Source of the DNA: Caballeronia turbans
Lineage (GTDB): Bacteria; Pseudomonadota; Gammaproteobacteria; Burkholderiales; Burkholderiaceae
Reading direction: 5' to 3'
DNA: 64,000 nucleotides
Assembly: GCA_001544655.2 (NCBI GenBank)
Contig: FCOD02000005.1
Span: 248,001 to 312,000 of the forward strand
Shown here: positions 55,342 through 64,000 of the stretch, piece after piece
Layout of the letters: each line of letters begins with the position of its first letter
Position numbering within the stretch: position 1 is the stretch's first letter
Notes under the pieces: generated by a model
The model's database searches: none
Seen by the model: the letters and a program-made list of their open reading frames with translations, nothing else
What the model was told of the DNA's origin: nothing
Translations under genes and position numbers: made by a program

Positions 55342-56043
55342 TCAGAAGGCACGCGCGTCCGGATCGTCTTCGAGCGTCGAGGCGGCCTGAAGCACTTCAG
55401 GCGCGATCTCGGGCAGGACGGAGCCGAACAGGAGATGCGCCTCGCGCACCGGCGCGAACGAACGCCGATGATGCTCGCACGGGCCGTGCTCGCGCAGCGC
55501 CCTGAGATGCTGCGGCGTGCCGTAGCCGGAATGCGCATCGAAGCCGTAGACCGGATAGGTTTCGTGAAGCTCGACCAGCATGCGATCGCGCGTGACCTTC
55601 GCGAGAATCGATGCCGCCGAAATCTGCTTGATGAGCGCGTCGCCGCCAATCACGGCTTCGGCGCGAATCGACAGAACCGGGCAGCGGTTGCCATCGACCT
55701 TGACGAGCGTCGGCGCGACCGACAGTCCTTCCACCGCGCGCTTCATCGCGAGCATGCTCGCATGCAGGATGTTGATCGTGTCGATTTCCTCGACGCTCGC
55801 CGACGCGACGCAATACGCGAGCGCGCGATCGACGATCTTCTCGTAGAGCTCCTCGCGTCTTTTGGCGGTCAGCGCCTTGGAATCGTCGAGACCGTTGATG
55901 CGCGGCCTGGCGGGATCGAAAATCACGGCCGCGGCCACGACCGGGCCGGCCAGCGGACCGCGCCCCGCCTCATCGACGCCGCAAACGATGTCGAAAGGTG
56001 AACTGAAATCGAGTCCGGCCTGAGCCGATCGTTTCGCCGCCAT
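55342..56043 (-). CDS. rnhB: Ribonuclease HII
   Basis: The 233-aa enzyme cuts the RNA strand of RNA-DNA hybrids and removes single ribonucleotides. The active-site motif is [20 protein letters not shown] (Asp and Glu near 24-25), with later [17 protein letters not shown] and [16 protein letters not shown]. The C-terminal stretch from about residue 210 is longer than in E. coli. The ATG overlaps the lpxB stop by one base (TAATG), so the genes are coupled. Confidence 0.94.
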   Translation of the reverse strand: MAAKRSAQAGLDFSSPFDIVCGVDEAGRGPLAGPVVAAAVIFDPARPRINGLDDSKALTAKRREELYEKIVDRALAYCVASASVEEIDTINILHASMLAMKRAVEGLSVAPTLVKVDGNRCPVLSIRAEAVIGGDALIKQISAASILAKVTRDRMLVELHETYPVYGFDAHSGYGTPQHLRALREHGPCEHHRRSFAPVREAHLLFGSVLPEIAPEVLQAASTLEDDPDARAF

Positions 56044-57209
56044 TATCGCGGGCTCCGCGTTTCGAGCACTCGCGCAACCGCCTCGGCCGCCTTCTGCGCC
56101 GTGTTCTGGCGCAGCGCGATGTGCATGTCGGTGAAGATTTCTGTCAGGGTACGGCGGTTGGCGTCGTCATTCAACTGTTTCAGCGTCGCGTCGGCGAGCG
56201 CTTCGGGGGTCGCGAAGTGCTGGAGAATTTCCGGCACGACGAAGCGGCCCGCCAGAATGTTCGGCAAACCGACATACGGCAGATAACCCTGCCGCTTCAT
56301 GATCTGACCAGTCAGCCAGGGCACCTTGTACGAGATGACCATCGGCTTCTTGAGCAGCGCCGCTTCCAGCGTCACCGTGCCGCTCTTCACGAGAATCGCG
56401 TCGGCGGCGGTCATCGCGGTTTGGGCGCGGCCGTCGGTGATCGTCAGTGACAGATGCGGATGCGCGTCCACGAGCGGCTGCAGCAGCGCGCGCAACGCCG
56501 GATTCGCGGCGGGCATCAGAAAGCGCACGCCCGGTTCGCGAAGCTGCATCAGTTCCATCGCGTCGAAGAAGGTCGGACCGATCAGCGAAATTTCGGAGCG
56601 TCGGCTGCCCGGCAGCACGGCGATCACAGGGCCGCCTTCCGCGATACCGAGTTCGCGGCGCGCGCCCATGACGTCCGGCTCGAGCGGAATTTCGTCTGCG
56701 AGCGGATGACCGACGTAGCTCGCCGCCACGCCCGCCTTCGCCAGCAACGCAGTCTCGAACGGAAACACGCACAGCATGTGATCGACCGCTTTCGCGATCT
56801 TCTTGATGCGGCCGCCGCGCCAGGCCCAGATCGACGGGCAGACGAAATGCACGGTCGGAATGCCGGCTTCGCGCAGCGGCTGTTCGAGGCCGAAGTTGAA
56901 ATCTGGCGCGTCCACGCCGATGAACATCGACGGCGGCTCCGCAAGCAACTGGCGCTTGATCTCGTTGCGGATACCGAGAATCTCGGGGATATGCTTCAGC
57001 GCTTCGACATAGCCGCGTACCGTCAGCTTGTCCATCGGCCAATGCGCTTCGAAGCCCTCGGCTGTCATGCGGGGGCCGCCGATGCCGCTGTAACGCGTGC
57101 CTTCCGGCAGGGTTTGCGCGAGGCCCTTGAGCAGCGAGGCCGCGAGCAGGTCGCCGGACGGCTCGCCCGCGACCATCGCGATGCGTGGCGGGTTGGTGAT
57201 CAGGGTCAT
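56043..57209 (-). CDS. lpxB: Lipid-A-disaccharide synthase
   Basis: The 388-aa glycosyltransferase joins UDP-2,3-diacyl-GlcN and lipid X. Family motifs are [58 protein letters not shown] and [18 protein letters not shown]. The reading frame runs on upstream past 58000, but [19 protein letters not shown] at 57209 is the family start and follows the lpxA stop by 11 bp. Confidence 0.95.
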   Translation of the reverse strand: MTLITNPPRIAMVAGEPSGDLLAASLLKGLAQTLPEGTRYSGIGGPRMTAEGFEAHWPMDKLTVRGYVEALKHIPEILGIRNEIKRQLLAEPPSMFIGVDAPDFNFGLEQPLREAGIPTVHFVCPSIWAWRGGRIKKIAKAVDHMLCVFPFETALLAKAGVAASYVGHPLADEIPLEPDVMGARRELGIAEGGPVIAVLPGSRRSEISLIGPTFFDAMELMQLREPGVRFLMPAANPALRALLQPLVDAHPHLSLTITDGRAQTAMTAADAILVKSGTVTLEAALLKKPMVISYKVPWLTGQIMKRQGYLPYVGLPNILAGRFVVPEILQHFATPEALADATLKQLNDDANRRTLTEIFTDMHIALRQNTAQKAAEAVARVLETRSPR

Positions 57210-57220
57210 CGGGCAGCGTG

Positions 57221-58009
57221 CTAGCGGATGATGCCGCGCTGCGACGCCGCGATGAAATCGGAAAATGCCGTGACCGGCTCGTCGCCCTCGCCGCCGGCCG
57301 TGCTCAGTTCCTTCAACTGCGCCTTCGCCTCTTCGAGCGACAGACCGCTTTTGTAGACGATGCGATACGCCGAGCGCAGCGCGGAGATCGCCTCGGGCGT
57401 GAAGCCCCGGCGGCGCAGGCCTTCGACGTTGATGCCATGCGGCTCCGCCTTGTTGCCGGCCGCGATGACGAAGGGCGGCACGTCCTGCACGAGCGCGGAG
57501 GCGCCGCCGAGCATCGAATGCGCGCCGATGCGCACAAATTGATGCACGCCCGACATGCCGCCGATGATCGCGTGATCGCCGACGAACACGTGCCCGGCCA
57601 GTTGCGCATTGCTCGACATGATGACGTTGTTGCCGAGCCGGCAGTCGTGGCCGACGTGCACGTACGCCATGATCCAGCAATCGCTGCCGATGGACGTCAG
57701 CCCCTGATCCTGCACCGTGCCCGTGTGCAGCGTCGTGAATTCGCGGATGGTGTTGCGGTCGCCGATTTCGAGGCGCGTCGGCTCGCCCTTGTACTTCATG
57801 TCCTGCGGACGGCCGCCGATCGACGCGTAGTGGCCGATGCTGTTGTCGCGGCCGATCGTCGTATGGCCTTCGATTACGCTGTGCGAGCCGACGGTCGTGC
57901 CCGCGCCGATCACGACGTGCGAACCGACGATCGCGTACGGTCCGATTTCGACGGACTCGTCGAGCTGGGCGCCCGGCTCGATGATCGCGGTTGGGTGAAT
58001 CTTGCTCAT
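57221..58009 (-). CDS. lpxA: UDP-N-acetylglucosamine acyltransferase
   Basis: The 262-aa hexapeptide-repeat enzyme adds the first acyl chain in lipid A synthesis. It starts [20 protein letters not shown], has left-handed helix repeats throughout, and carries [16 protein letters not shown] and [20 protein letters not shown] around the catalytic His. An ATG six bases earlier (58015) is possible, but MSKIH is the conserved start and sits at better spacing from AGGCG. It lies 64 bp after fabZ. Confidence 0.95.
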   Translation of the reverse strand: MSKIHPTAIIEPGAQLDESVEIGPYAIVGSHVVIGAGTTVGSHSVIEGHTTIGRDNSIGHYASIGGRPQDMKYKGEPTRLEIGDRNTIREFTTLHTGTVQDQGLTSIGSDCWIMAYVHVGHDCRLGNNVIMSSNAQLAGHVFVGDHAIIGGMSGVHQFVRIGAHSMLGGASALVQDVPPFVIAAGNKAEPHGINVEGLRRRGFTPEAISALRSAYRIVYKSGLSLEEAKAQLKELSTAGGEGDEPVTAFSDFIAASQRGIIR

Positions 58010-58073
58010 GCGCATTTCGCCTATGCTGTTCGTGCTGCTTGTTACGATGAACGCGGGATGAACGCAAATGCGC

Positions 58074-58532
58074 TCAGGCGTCCGTGGTCTTGACGGTACA
58101 CATGAGCTCGGCCTCGGCGGCGGTCGCGCCATCGACCTCGGCGCGCGCCTTGAACTTCCAGATGCCTCGCATGTACCGCTCGAAGTGGACGTTGAGGATC
58201 AACTGGTCGCCCGGCTCCACCACGCGCTTGAAGCGCGCACCGTCGATGCCGACGAAGTAATAGAGCGTATTGGTCGGATCGTGCGGCTCTTCCGCGAACG
58301 TCAGGAGCGCCGCGGTCTGCGCGAGCGCTTCGAGGATCAGCACGCCCGGCATCACCGGGCGCGTCGGGAAGTGGCCCTGGAAGTACGGTTCGTTGATCGT
58401 CACGTTCTTCAACGCTTTGATGCTCTTGTGCGGCTCGAGTTCGAGCACGCGGTCCACGAGCAGAATCGGGTAGCGGTGCGGCAGCAGCGTGAGGATCTTG
58501 TGGATGTCGAGATTGATTTTTTCTGTGCTCAT
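58074..58532 (-). CDS. fabZ: 3-hydroxyacyl-ACP dehydratase FabZ
   Basis: The 152-aa hotdog-fold enzyme dehydrates 3-hydroxyacyl-ACP in fatty acid synthesis and competes with LpxA/LpxD for substrate. The catalytic His is in [13 protein letters not shown] and the Glu in [28 protein letters not shown] is also typical. [14 protein letters not shown] at 58532 is preferred; MSRTT at 58547 is the alternative. Confidence 0.95.
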   Translation of the reverse strand: MSTEKINLDIHKILTLLPHRYPILLVDRVLELEPHKSIKALKNVTINEPYFQGHFPTRPVMPGVLILEALAQTAALLTFAEEPHDPTNTLYYFVGIDGARFKRVVEPGDQLILNVHFERYMRGIWKFKARAEVDGATAAEAELMCTVKTTDA

Positions 58533-58655
58533 GGTCGTTCTGCTCACGCGCGCGTCGGGCGCGGAAATTTGGGTGGCGGGGCGTATCGGACGCCCGCCCG
58601 GAATTGCCTTCTTGCTTCGGCGGCGTGAAAGAGCCGCTCTGCTCGAGGTTCTTGC

Positions 58656-59759
58656 TTATGCGCCGCCGCTCGTATCGTCACGCTTGCCCGCATCGGCGAG
58701 CGCTGACTCCAGCGCCTTGATGCGCTCACGCATCTTGTCCAGATTGCGCATGATCGCCGCGTTCTTGTTCCAGTCGCCGTGCGGCACTGCCGGAAACGCG
58801 CTGGTGTACATGCCGGGCTTCAGAAGCGACTTCGAGACGCCCGATTGCGCCGTGACGATCACGTAGTCCGCGAGCGTCACATGGCCCGCAATACCGACCG
58901 CGCCGCCGATCATGCAATGCTTGCCGATGTTCGTGCTGCCCGCGATGCCCGCGCACCCGGCGATCACGGTATACGCGCCGATGCGGCAGTTGTGACCGAT
59001 CTGCACGAGGTTGTCGATCTTCACGCATTCCTCGATGACGGTATCTGCCATCGCGCCGCGATCGATCGTCGTGTTCGCACCGATTTCGACGTCGTCGGCG
59101 ATATCCACCGCGCCGACCTGCGGAATCTTGACCCAACTGCCGGTGCGCGCATCGCCCTCGCAGACGAAATCCGGCGCGAAGCCGAAGCCGTCCGCGCCGA
59201 TCACGGCGCCCGCGTGCACGATCACGCGCGCGCCGAGCTTGCAGCCGTGATAGACGGTCACGTTGGGATACAGATGCACGTCGTCGCCGAGCTTCACGCC
59301 GCGGCCGACGACCACACCCGCATCCAGCTTCGCGCGCTCGCCGACGACCGCGCCCGCCTCCACCGTCACGTGCGGCCCGATCACGGCGCTCGCCGCGACC
59401 TTCGCGTCCGGATCGACGTAAGCGCTGGGATGCACGCCTGGCCTCGCCTTGGGCGTCGCCAGGTCGATGAACGCCTGGGCGACGCGCGCGAAATAAGCGT
59501 AGGGGTTCGGCGTGACGATGAAATTACTGCCCGCGCGATTCGTCACCTTCTCGAGATCGCCCGGAGAAATCAACACTGCGCCGGCGCGCGTCGTTTCGAC
59601 TTGCGCCAGATACTTCTGATTCGCGAGAAACGCGAGTTGCGCGGAGCCAGCCTTGTCGAGGGGCGCGAGACTCCCGACAGCGTGCGCGCCGTCGCCGACC
59701 ACCTCGCCGCCGAAGCGCTTCACCAGTTCGTCGAGCGTGATCGCCATGCCTGATGCCAT
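58656..59759 (-). CDS. lpxD: UDP-3-O-acylglucosamine N-acyltransferase
   Basis: The 367-aa enzyme adds the N-linked acyl chain of lipid A. It has an N-terminal uridine-binding part ([38 protein letters not shown]), hexapeptide repeats (about 105-310) with the catalytic-His region [20 protein letters not shown], and a C-terminal helix ([15 protein letters not shown]). Starts at 59759 and 59747 (MAITLDEL) are both possible. It is 16 bp after skp. Confidence 0.94.
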   Translation of the reverse strand: MASGMAITLDELVKRFGGEVVGDGAHAVGSLAPLDKAGSAQLAFLANQKYLAQVETTRAGAVLISPGDLEKVTNRAGSNFIVTPNPYAYFARVAQAFIDLATPKARPGVHPSAYVDPDAKVAASAVIGPHVTVEAGAVVGERAKLDAGVVVGRGVKLGDDVHLYPNVTVYHGCKLGARVIVHAGAVIGADGFGFAPDFVCEGDARTGSWVKIPQVGAVDIADDVEIGANTTIDRGAMADTVIEECVKIDNLVQIGHNCRIGAYTVIAGCAGIAGSTNIGKHCMIGGAVGIAGHVTLADYVIVTAQSGVSKSLLKPGMYTSAFPAVPHGDWNKNAAIMRNLDKMRERIKALESALADAGKRDDTSGGA

Positions 59760-59775
59760 CTCGTCTCAGTCCTCG

Positions 59776-60345
59776 TCAGTTCGGGCTCGTGAGCGAGCCC
59801 GTGCCGGTCGCACCCGCGGCCAGCGCCTTCAGCACCTGATCGGTGATGTCGATGCGCGGGCTCACGTACACCGCCTCCTGCACGATCAGGTCGTAATGCT
59901 GCTGCTCGGCAATCTGCTTGATCACCTTGTTGGCCCGGTCCAGCACTGCCGAGAGCTCCTCGTTGCGGCGCTGGTTCAGGTCCTCGCGGAACTCGCGCTG
60001 CTTGCGCTGGAAGTCCGCGTCGAGTTGCGCGAGGTCACGCTGGCGCGCCGCGCGGTCGGTCGGCGACATCGATGAACCGTTCTTATCGATGTTGTCCGAC
60101 ATCGCCTTCAGGCGCTGCGCCATGTCCTGCAGCGCCTTGTCGCGCTTGGAGAATTCCTGCTCGAGCTTCGACTGAGCGGCTTTCGCCGCAGCAGATTCGC
60201 GCAGGATGCGGTCCGAATTGACCGCAGCGATGCGCGCTTCCTGAGCACTGGCGGACATCGCCGTACCCAGGCCGAGAACCATCGACAACGCAAGCGCCAG
60301 CGCCCTATGTTTCGAATGCTTACCGGTTCCCAAAGTGTTCCTCAC
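59776..60345 (-). CDS. skp: Periplasmic chaperone Skp/OmpH
   Basis: The 189-aa precursor has a signal peptide (ALALALSMVLGLGTAMSASA) and a coiled-coil OmpH domain: QEARIAAVNSDRILRESAAA, QRDLAQLDADFQRKQREFRE, QQHYDLIVQEAVYVSPRIDI. Skp holds unfolded outer-membrane proteins in the periplasm for BamA. The start codon is GTG at 60345. It lies 42 bp after bamA. Confidence 0.93.
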   Translation of the reverse strand: MRNTLGTGKHSKHRALALALSMVLGLGTAMSASAQEARIAAVNSDRILRESAAAKAAQSKLEQEFSKRDKALQDMAQRLKAMSDNIDKNGSSMSPTDRAARQRDLAQLDADFQRKQREFREDLNQRRNEELSAVLDRANKVIKQIAEQQHYDLIVQEAVYVSPRIDITDQVLKALAAGATGTGSLTSPN

Positions 60346-60387
60346 GTTACGTCTGAATGGATGAAGTTCGTGTCCGTCCGGGCGCCT

Positions 60388-62700
60388 TTAGAAGGCCGTA
60401 CCGATCTGGAACTGGAACTTCTGATACTGGTCGCCATCGTGCTTCTGCAGCGGGAAGCCGAGGCTCAGCTTGAGCGGGCCGATCGGCGAGATCCACGCCA
60501 AACCCACGCCGTAGCCGTAGCGCAAGCCGTTCGCGCCGCCGCTCGTGCCGCCCTGGTTCGGATCGCCCCAGACGTTACCGGCATCGAGGAAGGTGAAGAC
60601 GCGCAGGGTGCGGTCGTAGCCCGTGCCCGGAAGCGGGAAAGTCAGCTCGATGTTGCCGACCGCCATGCGCGAGCCGCCGATCGGATCGTTCGTCTTCGCG
60701 TCGCGCGGACCCAGCGAGCTCGGCGAGTAGCCGCGCACCGAGCCGATACCACCCGCATAGTAGTTCTTGAAGATCGGGTACGTCTGACCTTGCAGGCCCT
60801 TGCCGTAACCGCCCTGCAGGTTGAAGCCGAGCACGAAGCCGCGCGCGAACGAGTAGTAATACTGGAACTGCGCGTCGAATTTCGCGTAGGTCGTATTGCC
60901 GAGCGGCGTGCCGTATTCCGCGTTCGACTGGATGTAGTAGCCGCGGCTCGGAACGAGCGCGCTGTCGCGATTATCGCGCGACCAGCCCACTGTCAGCGGA
61001 TAGTTGTTCACCACGCGGCCGAACTCGTTCACGTAGTTGATGTACGACTGCGGCGTGTTCGAGTCCACGTCCATCGTGTTCTGCTCGGCGCCCACGCCGA
61101 AGAACACGGTGTCCTGCTCGGAGAACGGGATGCCGAACTTGGTGTCCGCGCCCATCGTCACGATCTTGAAGCTCGAATCGGTCGAGTAGTACAGCGGCTG
61201 ATACGTGCGGTAGTACGCGTCGGTGATCCGCTTGATGCCGTCGATCGTGAAGTACGGATCGACCTGCGTCACCGTCAGCGTGCGGTACGTCTTCGCGGTG
61301 TTCACGTTGACCGCGAGACTCGTGCCCGAGCCGAACACGTTGTCCTGCGACACGCCCGCCGACAGCACCACCTTGTCCGTCGACGAGAAGCCCGCGCCCA
61401 GCGTGATCGCGCCGGTCGGCTTTTCCGCGACCTTCACGTCGACGTCGACCTGGTCGTTCGTGCCTTCCACGGGCGTGGTGGTGACGTCCACGTCGGTGAA
61501 GTAGCCGAGACGGTTGACCCGGTCCTTCGACAACGCGAGGCGGCTCGAATCGAACCACGAGCTTTCGAGCTGGCGCATTTCACGGCGCACGACTTCGTCG
61601 CGCGTGCGCGTATTGCCGACGATGTTCACGCGCCGCACATAGACGCGGCGGCTCGGGTCCACTTGCAGCGTGAGCGCCACGGTGTGGTTGGACTGATCGA
61701 TCTGCGGCTGTGCGTTGACCTGCGCGAACGCGTAGCCGTATTCGCCAAGCTTGTCGACGATCGCCTTGGTCGTCGCCTGCAGCTTCTCGGCGGAGAAGCG
61801 CTCGCCCGGCTTGATCTTGATGAGCTTGTTGAGCTCGGCTTCGCGGTCGAGCAGATTGCCCGAGAGCTTGATGCTGCTGATCTTGTACGGCTCGCCTTCA
61901 TGCACGGCGATCGTCAGATACATGTCCTTCTTGTCCGGCGAGATCGACACCTGCGTGGAGTCGATGCTGAACTCGAGGTAGCCGCGGTTCAGGTAGTACG
62001 AGCGCACGTTCTCGAGGTCGCCCGTGAGTTTTTCCTTCGCGTAGAGATCGCTCTTCGTGTACCACGAAAACCAGTTCGGCGTGGAGAGCTGCATTTCTCC
62101 GAGCAGCGTGCTCGAACTCACCGCCTTGTTGCCGACGAAGTTGATCTGGCGAATCTTGGCGCTCGGGCCCTCCGCGACGGAAAACAGAATGGCGACCCGA
62201 TTGCGGTCGACCGGCGTCACCGTCGTTGTGACTTCCGCCGCGTAGTAACCGCGCGTCAGATACTGACGCTTGAGCTCCTGCTCCGCCTTGTCGACGAGCG
62301 CCTTGTCGTACGAGCGGCCTTGCGACAGACCGACCGAACGCAGCGCCTTCGTGAGGTTGTCCTTGTCGAACTCGTGCAGCCCTGCGAAATCGATGGCCGA
62401 GATGGCCGGGCGCTCCTGCACCTGCACGATCACCACATTGCCTTCGGTGGCGATCTGAACGTCGTTGAAGAAACCCGTCGCATAGAGTGCGCGAATCGCT
62501 TCGGAGGCCTTGTCGTCGGTGAACGTGTCGCCTTGCTTAATCGGCAGATAAGCGAATACGGAGCCCGGCTCGATGCGTTGGAGACCGTCGATCCGAATAT
62601 CCTGCACGACGAACGGCGTGGTGGCGTGTGCCGCCATACCCGTTGCGGCGAGTGCCGCGGCCACAGCCGTCTTAGGAACAAAGCGATGAGGTTTGAACAA
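60388..62700 (-). CDS. bamA: Outer membrane protein assembly factor BamA
   Basis: The product (770 aa) inserts beta-barrel proteins into the outer membrane. A signal peptide ends at AAHA, then five POTRA domains (to about residue 420; first strand TTPFVVQDIRIDGLQRIEPG), then a 16-strand barrel with the lid-loop motif GSVRGYSPSSLGPRD and a C-terminal beta-signal ending in Phe (QFQIGTAF). The start is TTG at 62700 (read as Met; MFKPHRF), preceded by GGGGAAG. An in-frame ATG at 62781 would overlap the rseP stop and disrupt the signal peptide. Confidence 0.94.
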   Translation of the reverse strand: MFKPHRFVPKTAVAAALAATGMAAHATTPFVVQDIRIDGLQRIEPGSVFAYLPIKQGDTFTDDKASEAIRALYATGFFNDVQIATEGNVVIVQVQERPAISAIDFAGLHEFDKDNLTKALRSVGLSQGRSYDKALVDKAEQELKRQYLTRGYYAAEVTTTVTPVDRNRVAILFSVAEGPSAKIRQINFVGNKAVSSSTLLGEMQLSTPNWFSWYTKSDLYAKEKLTGDLENVRSYYLNRGYLEFSIDSTQVSISPDKKDMYLTIAVHEGEPYKISSIKLSGNLLDREAELNKLIKIKPGERFSAEKLQATTKAIVDKLGEYGYAFAQVNAQPQIDQSNHTVALTLQVDPSRRVYVRRVNIVGNTRTRDEVVRREMRQLESSWFDSSRLALSKDRVNRLGYFTDVDVTTTPVEGTNDQVDVDVKVAEKPTGAITLGAGFSSTDKVVLSAGVSQDNVFGSGTSLAVNVNTAKTYRTLTVTQVDPYFTIDGIKRITDAYYRTYQPLYYSTDSSFKIVTMGADTKFGIPFSEQDTVFFGVGAEQNTMDVDSNTPQSYINYVNEFGRVVNNYPLTVGWSRDNRDSALVPSRGYYIQSNAEYGTPLGNTTYAKFDAQFQYYYSFARGFVLGFNLQGGYGKGLQGQTYPIFKNYYAGGIGSVRGYSPSSLGPRDAKTNDPIGGSRMAVGNIELTFPLPGTGYDRTLRVFTFLDAGNVWGDPNQGGTSGGANGLRYGYGVGLAWISPIGPLKLSLGFPLQKHDGDQYQKFQFQIGTAF

Positions 62701-62777
62701 CGTGCTTCCCCAGTATTTAAAGCTGCATTCGTTCCGGCGGTCGCTCGAAAGGCGCCGCCAGAAATTGTCAAAGTGGA

Positions 62778-64000
62778 TCAAAAACGAATCAGACGAGCGA
62801 GGTCGTTGAACAGTGCGATCATCGACAGCGCGACGATGCAGACCAGGCCCGCCCTTTGCAGAACCAGCTGCCAGCGATCGGATACGGCCTTGCCGGTAAC
62901 AGCTTCAACCAAATAATATAACAGATGCCCACCGTCCAATACCGGAATCGGTAACAAGTTCAACACTCCGAGGCTGATGCTGACGAGGGCGAGAAACGAG
63001 ACGAAGGCCGCCACGCCGAGCCTTGCGCTCTTGCCCGCGTAGTCGGCAATGGTGACCGGCCCCGAGAGATTTTTGAGCGAAGCCTCGCCGATGACCATCC
63101 GCCCGAACATGCGCAGCGAATAGATGCTGATGTCCCACGTGCGGTTCACGCCGAGGCGCAGACTCTCTATTGGCCCATAGCGCACGTCCACGGTCGGAAG
63201 CTGATTCGCGAGCGCGGCGCCGATGCGGCCGATTTCCTTGCCCGTCGACCCGTCGCGCTTCAGGTCCGGCACGATCTGCACGGATTCGCGCTTGCCGTTG
63301 CGCTCGATGACGAGCGTGACGGGCTTTGCGCCGTGCGCTTTCACGTAATCGATGAAGCTCGTCGCGTTGTCGACGCTGCGGCCATCGATCGCACGCAGCA
63401 TGTCGCCCGCCTTCAGCCCGCTCTTCTGCGCCGCGCTGCCCGCCTCAACGCCCGCGACGGTCAGCGTGCCGCCGCCCGGGGCGAAGCCGAGCTTGTCCAT
63501 GAAATCCTGATCGGCTTCTTCGTCGGTAATGCCGGCGACGCTCACCGGGAAGTCGAACGTGCCCTCGTGGGTCTTTGCCGTCAGCACGATCCGCCGATGA
63601 TCGAACGATGCGTCGAGCACCTTCCAGCGCAAATCGGACCAGGAGCGGATCGGATGCGTCTCGCCGCCTTGCGCGTCGCGCATCGAGAGGACCGTTTCAC
63701 CGCCTTCGAAACCCGCGCGCGCCGCTGCCGTGCCGGGCGCGGGCTGCGACACGATCGCCGCGGGCTCGGTCACGCCGCCCGCGAACACTGCGGAAAAGAG
63801 CGCGATCGCGAGCAGGAAGTTGGCGACGGGCCCCGCCGCGACGATCGCGATCCGCTTGGCGACGCTCTGGCGGTTGAAGGCGCGCGGCAAGTCCTCGGCG
63901 GGAATCGTCGTGCCGCTAGCGGGATCGATCTCGCGCTCGTCGAGCATTTTCACGTAGCCGCCGAGCGGCAGCGCGGCGATCGTCCATTCGACGCCCGTCT
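62778..64000 (-). CDS. rseP: RIP zinc metalloprotease RseP (5' end outside window)
   Basis: The fragment (about 407 codons) lacks the N-terminal HExxH span, which lies past the right edge. The visible part begins GVEWTIAALPLGGYVKMLDE and continues with RIAIVAAGPVANFLLAIALF. Two PDZ domains lie in the middle (GVEAGSAAQKSGLKAGDMLR in the second), and the third metal ligand is in LLPIPVLDGGHLLYYLVEAV. RseP cuts anti-sigma factor RseA and signal peptide remnants in the inner membrane. It leads into bamA 77 bp downstream. Confidence 0.94.
   Translation of the reverse strand, partial: TGVEWTIAALPLGGYVKMLDEREIDPASGTTIPAEDLPRAFNRQSVAKRIAIVAAGPVANFLLAIALFSAVFAGGVTEPAAIVSQPAPGTAAARAGFEGGETVLSMRDAQGGETHPIRSWSDLRWKVLDASFDHRRIVLTAKTHEGTFDFPVSVAGITDEEADQDFMDKLGFAPGGGTLTVAGVEAGSAAQKSGLKAGDMLRAIDGRSVDNATSFIDYVKAHGAKPVTLVIERNGKRESVQIVPDLKRDGSTGKEIGRIGAALANQLPTVDVRYGPIESLRLGVNRTWDISIYSLRMFGRMVIGEASLKNLSGPVTIADYAGKSARLGVAAFVSFLALVSISLGVLNLLPIPVLDGGHLLYYLVEAVTGKAVSDRWQLVLQRAGLVCIVALSMIALFNDLARLIRF

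Noticed and set aside
60307-62916. An 869-codon open frame on the forward strand, opposite bamA
   Set aside because: It is Arg/Ala/His-rich without any recognisable motif. Long antisense frames arise from the strong GC bias at third positions in this genome. BamA on the other strand is unambiguous.

Overview
The window looks like ordinary chromosome of a high-GC betaproteobacterium of the Burkholderiaceae, most like Paraburkholderia or Caballeronia. The evidence is the codon bias, the pairing of the guaB/guaA, ppsA/ppsR and smpB/ratA/rnfH loci, and the classical rseP-bamA-skp-lpxD-fabZ-lpxA-lpxB-rnhB run. The genus is inferred from gene content and was not tested by search. No insertion sequence, prophage, CRISPR array, rRNA operon or plasmid module was seen.

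Layout. 1-2.9 kb: small conserved hypotheticals, a lipoprotein, an EmrE-type exporter, a UPF0303 protein and the initiator tRNA-fMet with its promoter and terminator. 3.0-4.4 kb: a periplasmic copper cluster (DUF2946, CopC, PCu(A)C). 4.4-10.1 kb: penicillin-binding protein 1A, a ribbon-helix-helix-like protein, PspA and a TPR membrane protein. 10.2-16.2 kb: glycogen debranching enzyme, DUF2252 protein, MscL, a hypothetical and dodecin.

16.3-33.9 kb is the functional centre: a purine salvage and catabolism region. It holds a nucleoside-type ABC importer (BMP protein, two permeases, double ATPase), a divergent LysR regulator and an 8-oxoguanine/guanine-type deaminase. It also has the full route from urate to glyoxylate plus urea: PuuD urate hydroxylase, UraH, UraD, PuuE, Alc and AllA. 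A hydantoin/allantoin racemase, an NCS1 permease and a GntR regulator complete it. A threonine aldolase sits inside. Three intergenic TNGT-N2-ACNA sites (two before gntR, one before puuE) suggest a local GntR regulon.

34-42 kb: ldcA-tadA-DUF1992, then a complete ddpX-ddpABCDF-type D-Ala-D-Ala dipeptidase/importer operon, so murein peptide recycling genes lie together. 42-47 kb: an RNA 2',3'-cyclic phosphodiesterase, then guaB, a membrane protein with a DPVTG-repeat tail, and guaA. 47-54.5 kb: an EamA transporter, rnfH-ratA divergent from smpB, an NfeD/stomatin pair, and PEP synthase divergent from its regulatory kinase/phosphotransferase. 54.5-64 kb: the outer-membrane biogenesis operon, ending in a truncated rseP.

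No convincing wholly new system was found. The most interesting items are the putative GntR operators, the DPVTG-repeat protein between guaB and guaA, the 13-bp tandem repeats in the guaA leader, the symmetric -10 element between ratA and smpB, and a 54-bp inverted repeat after the LysR gene.
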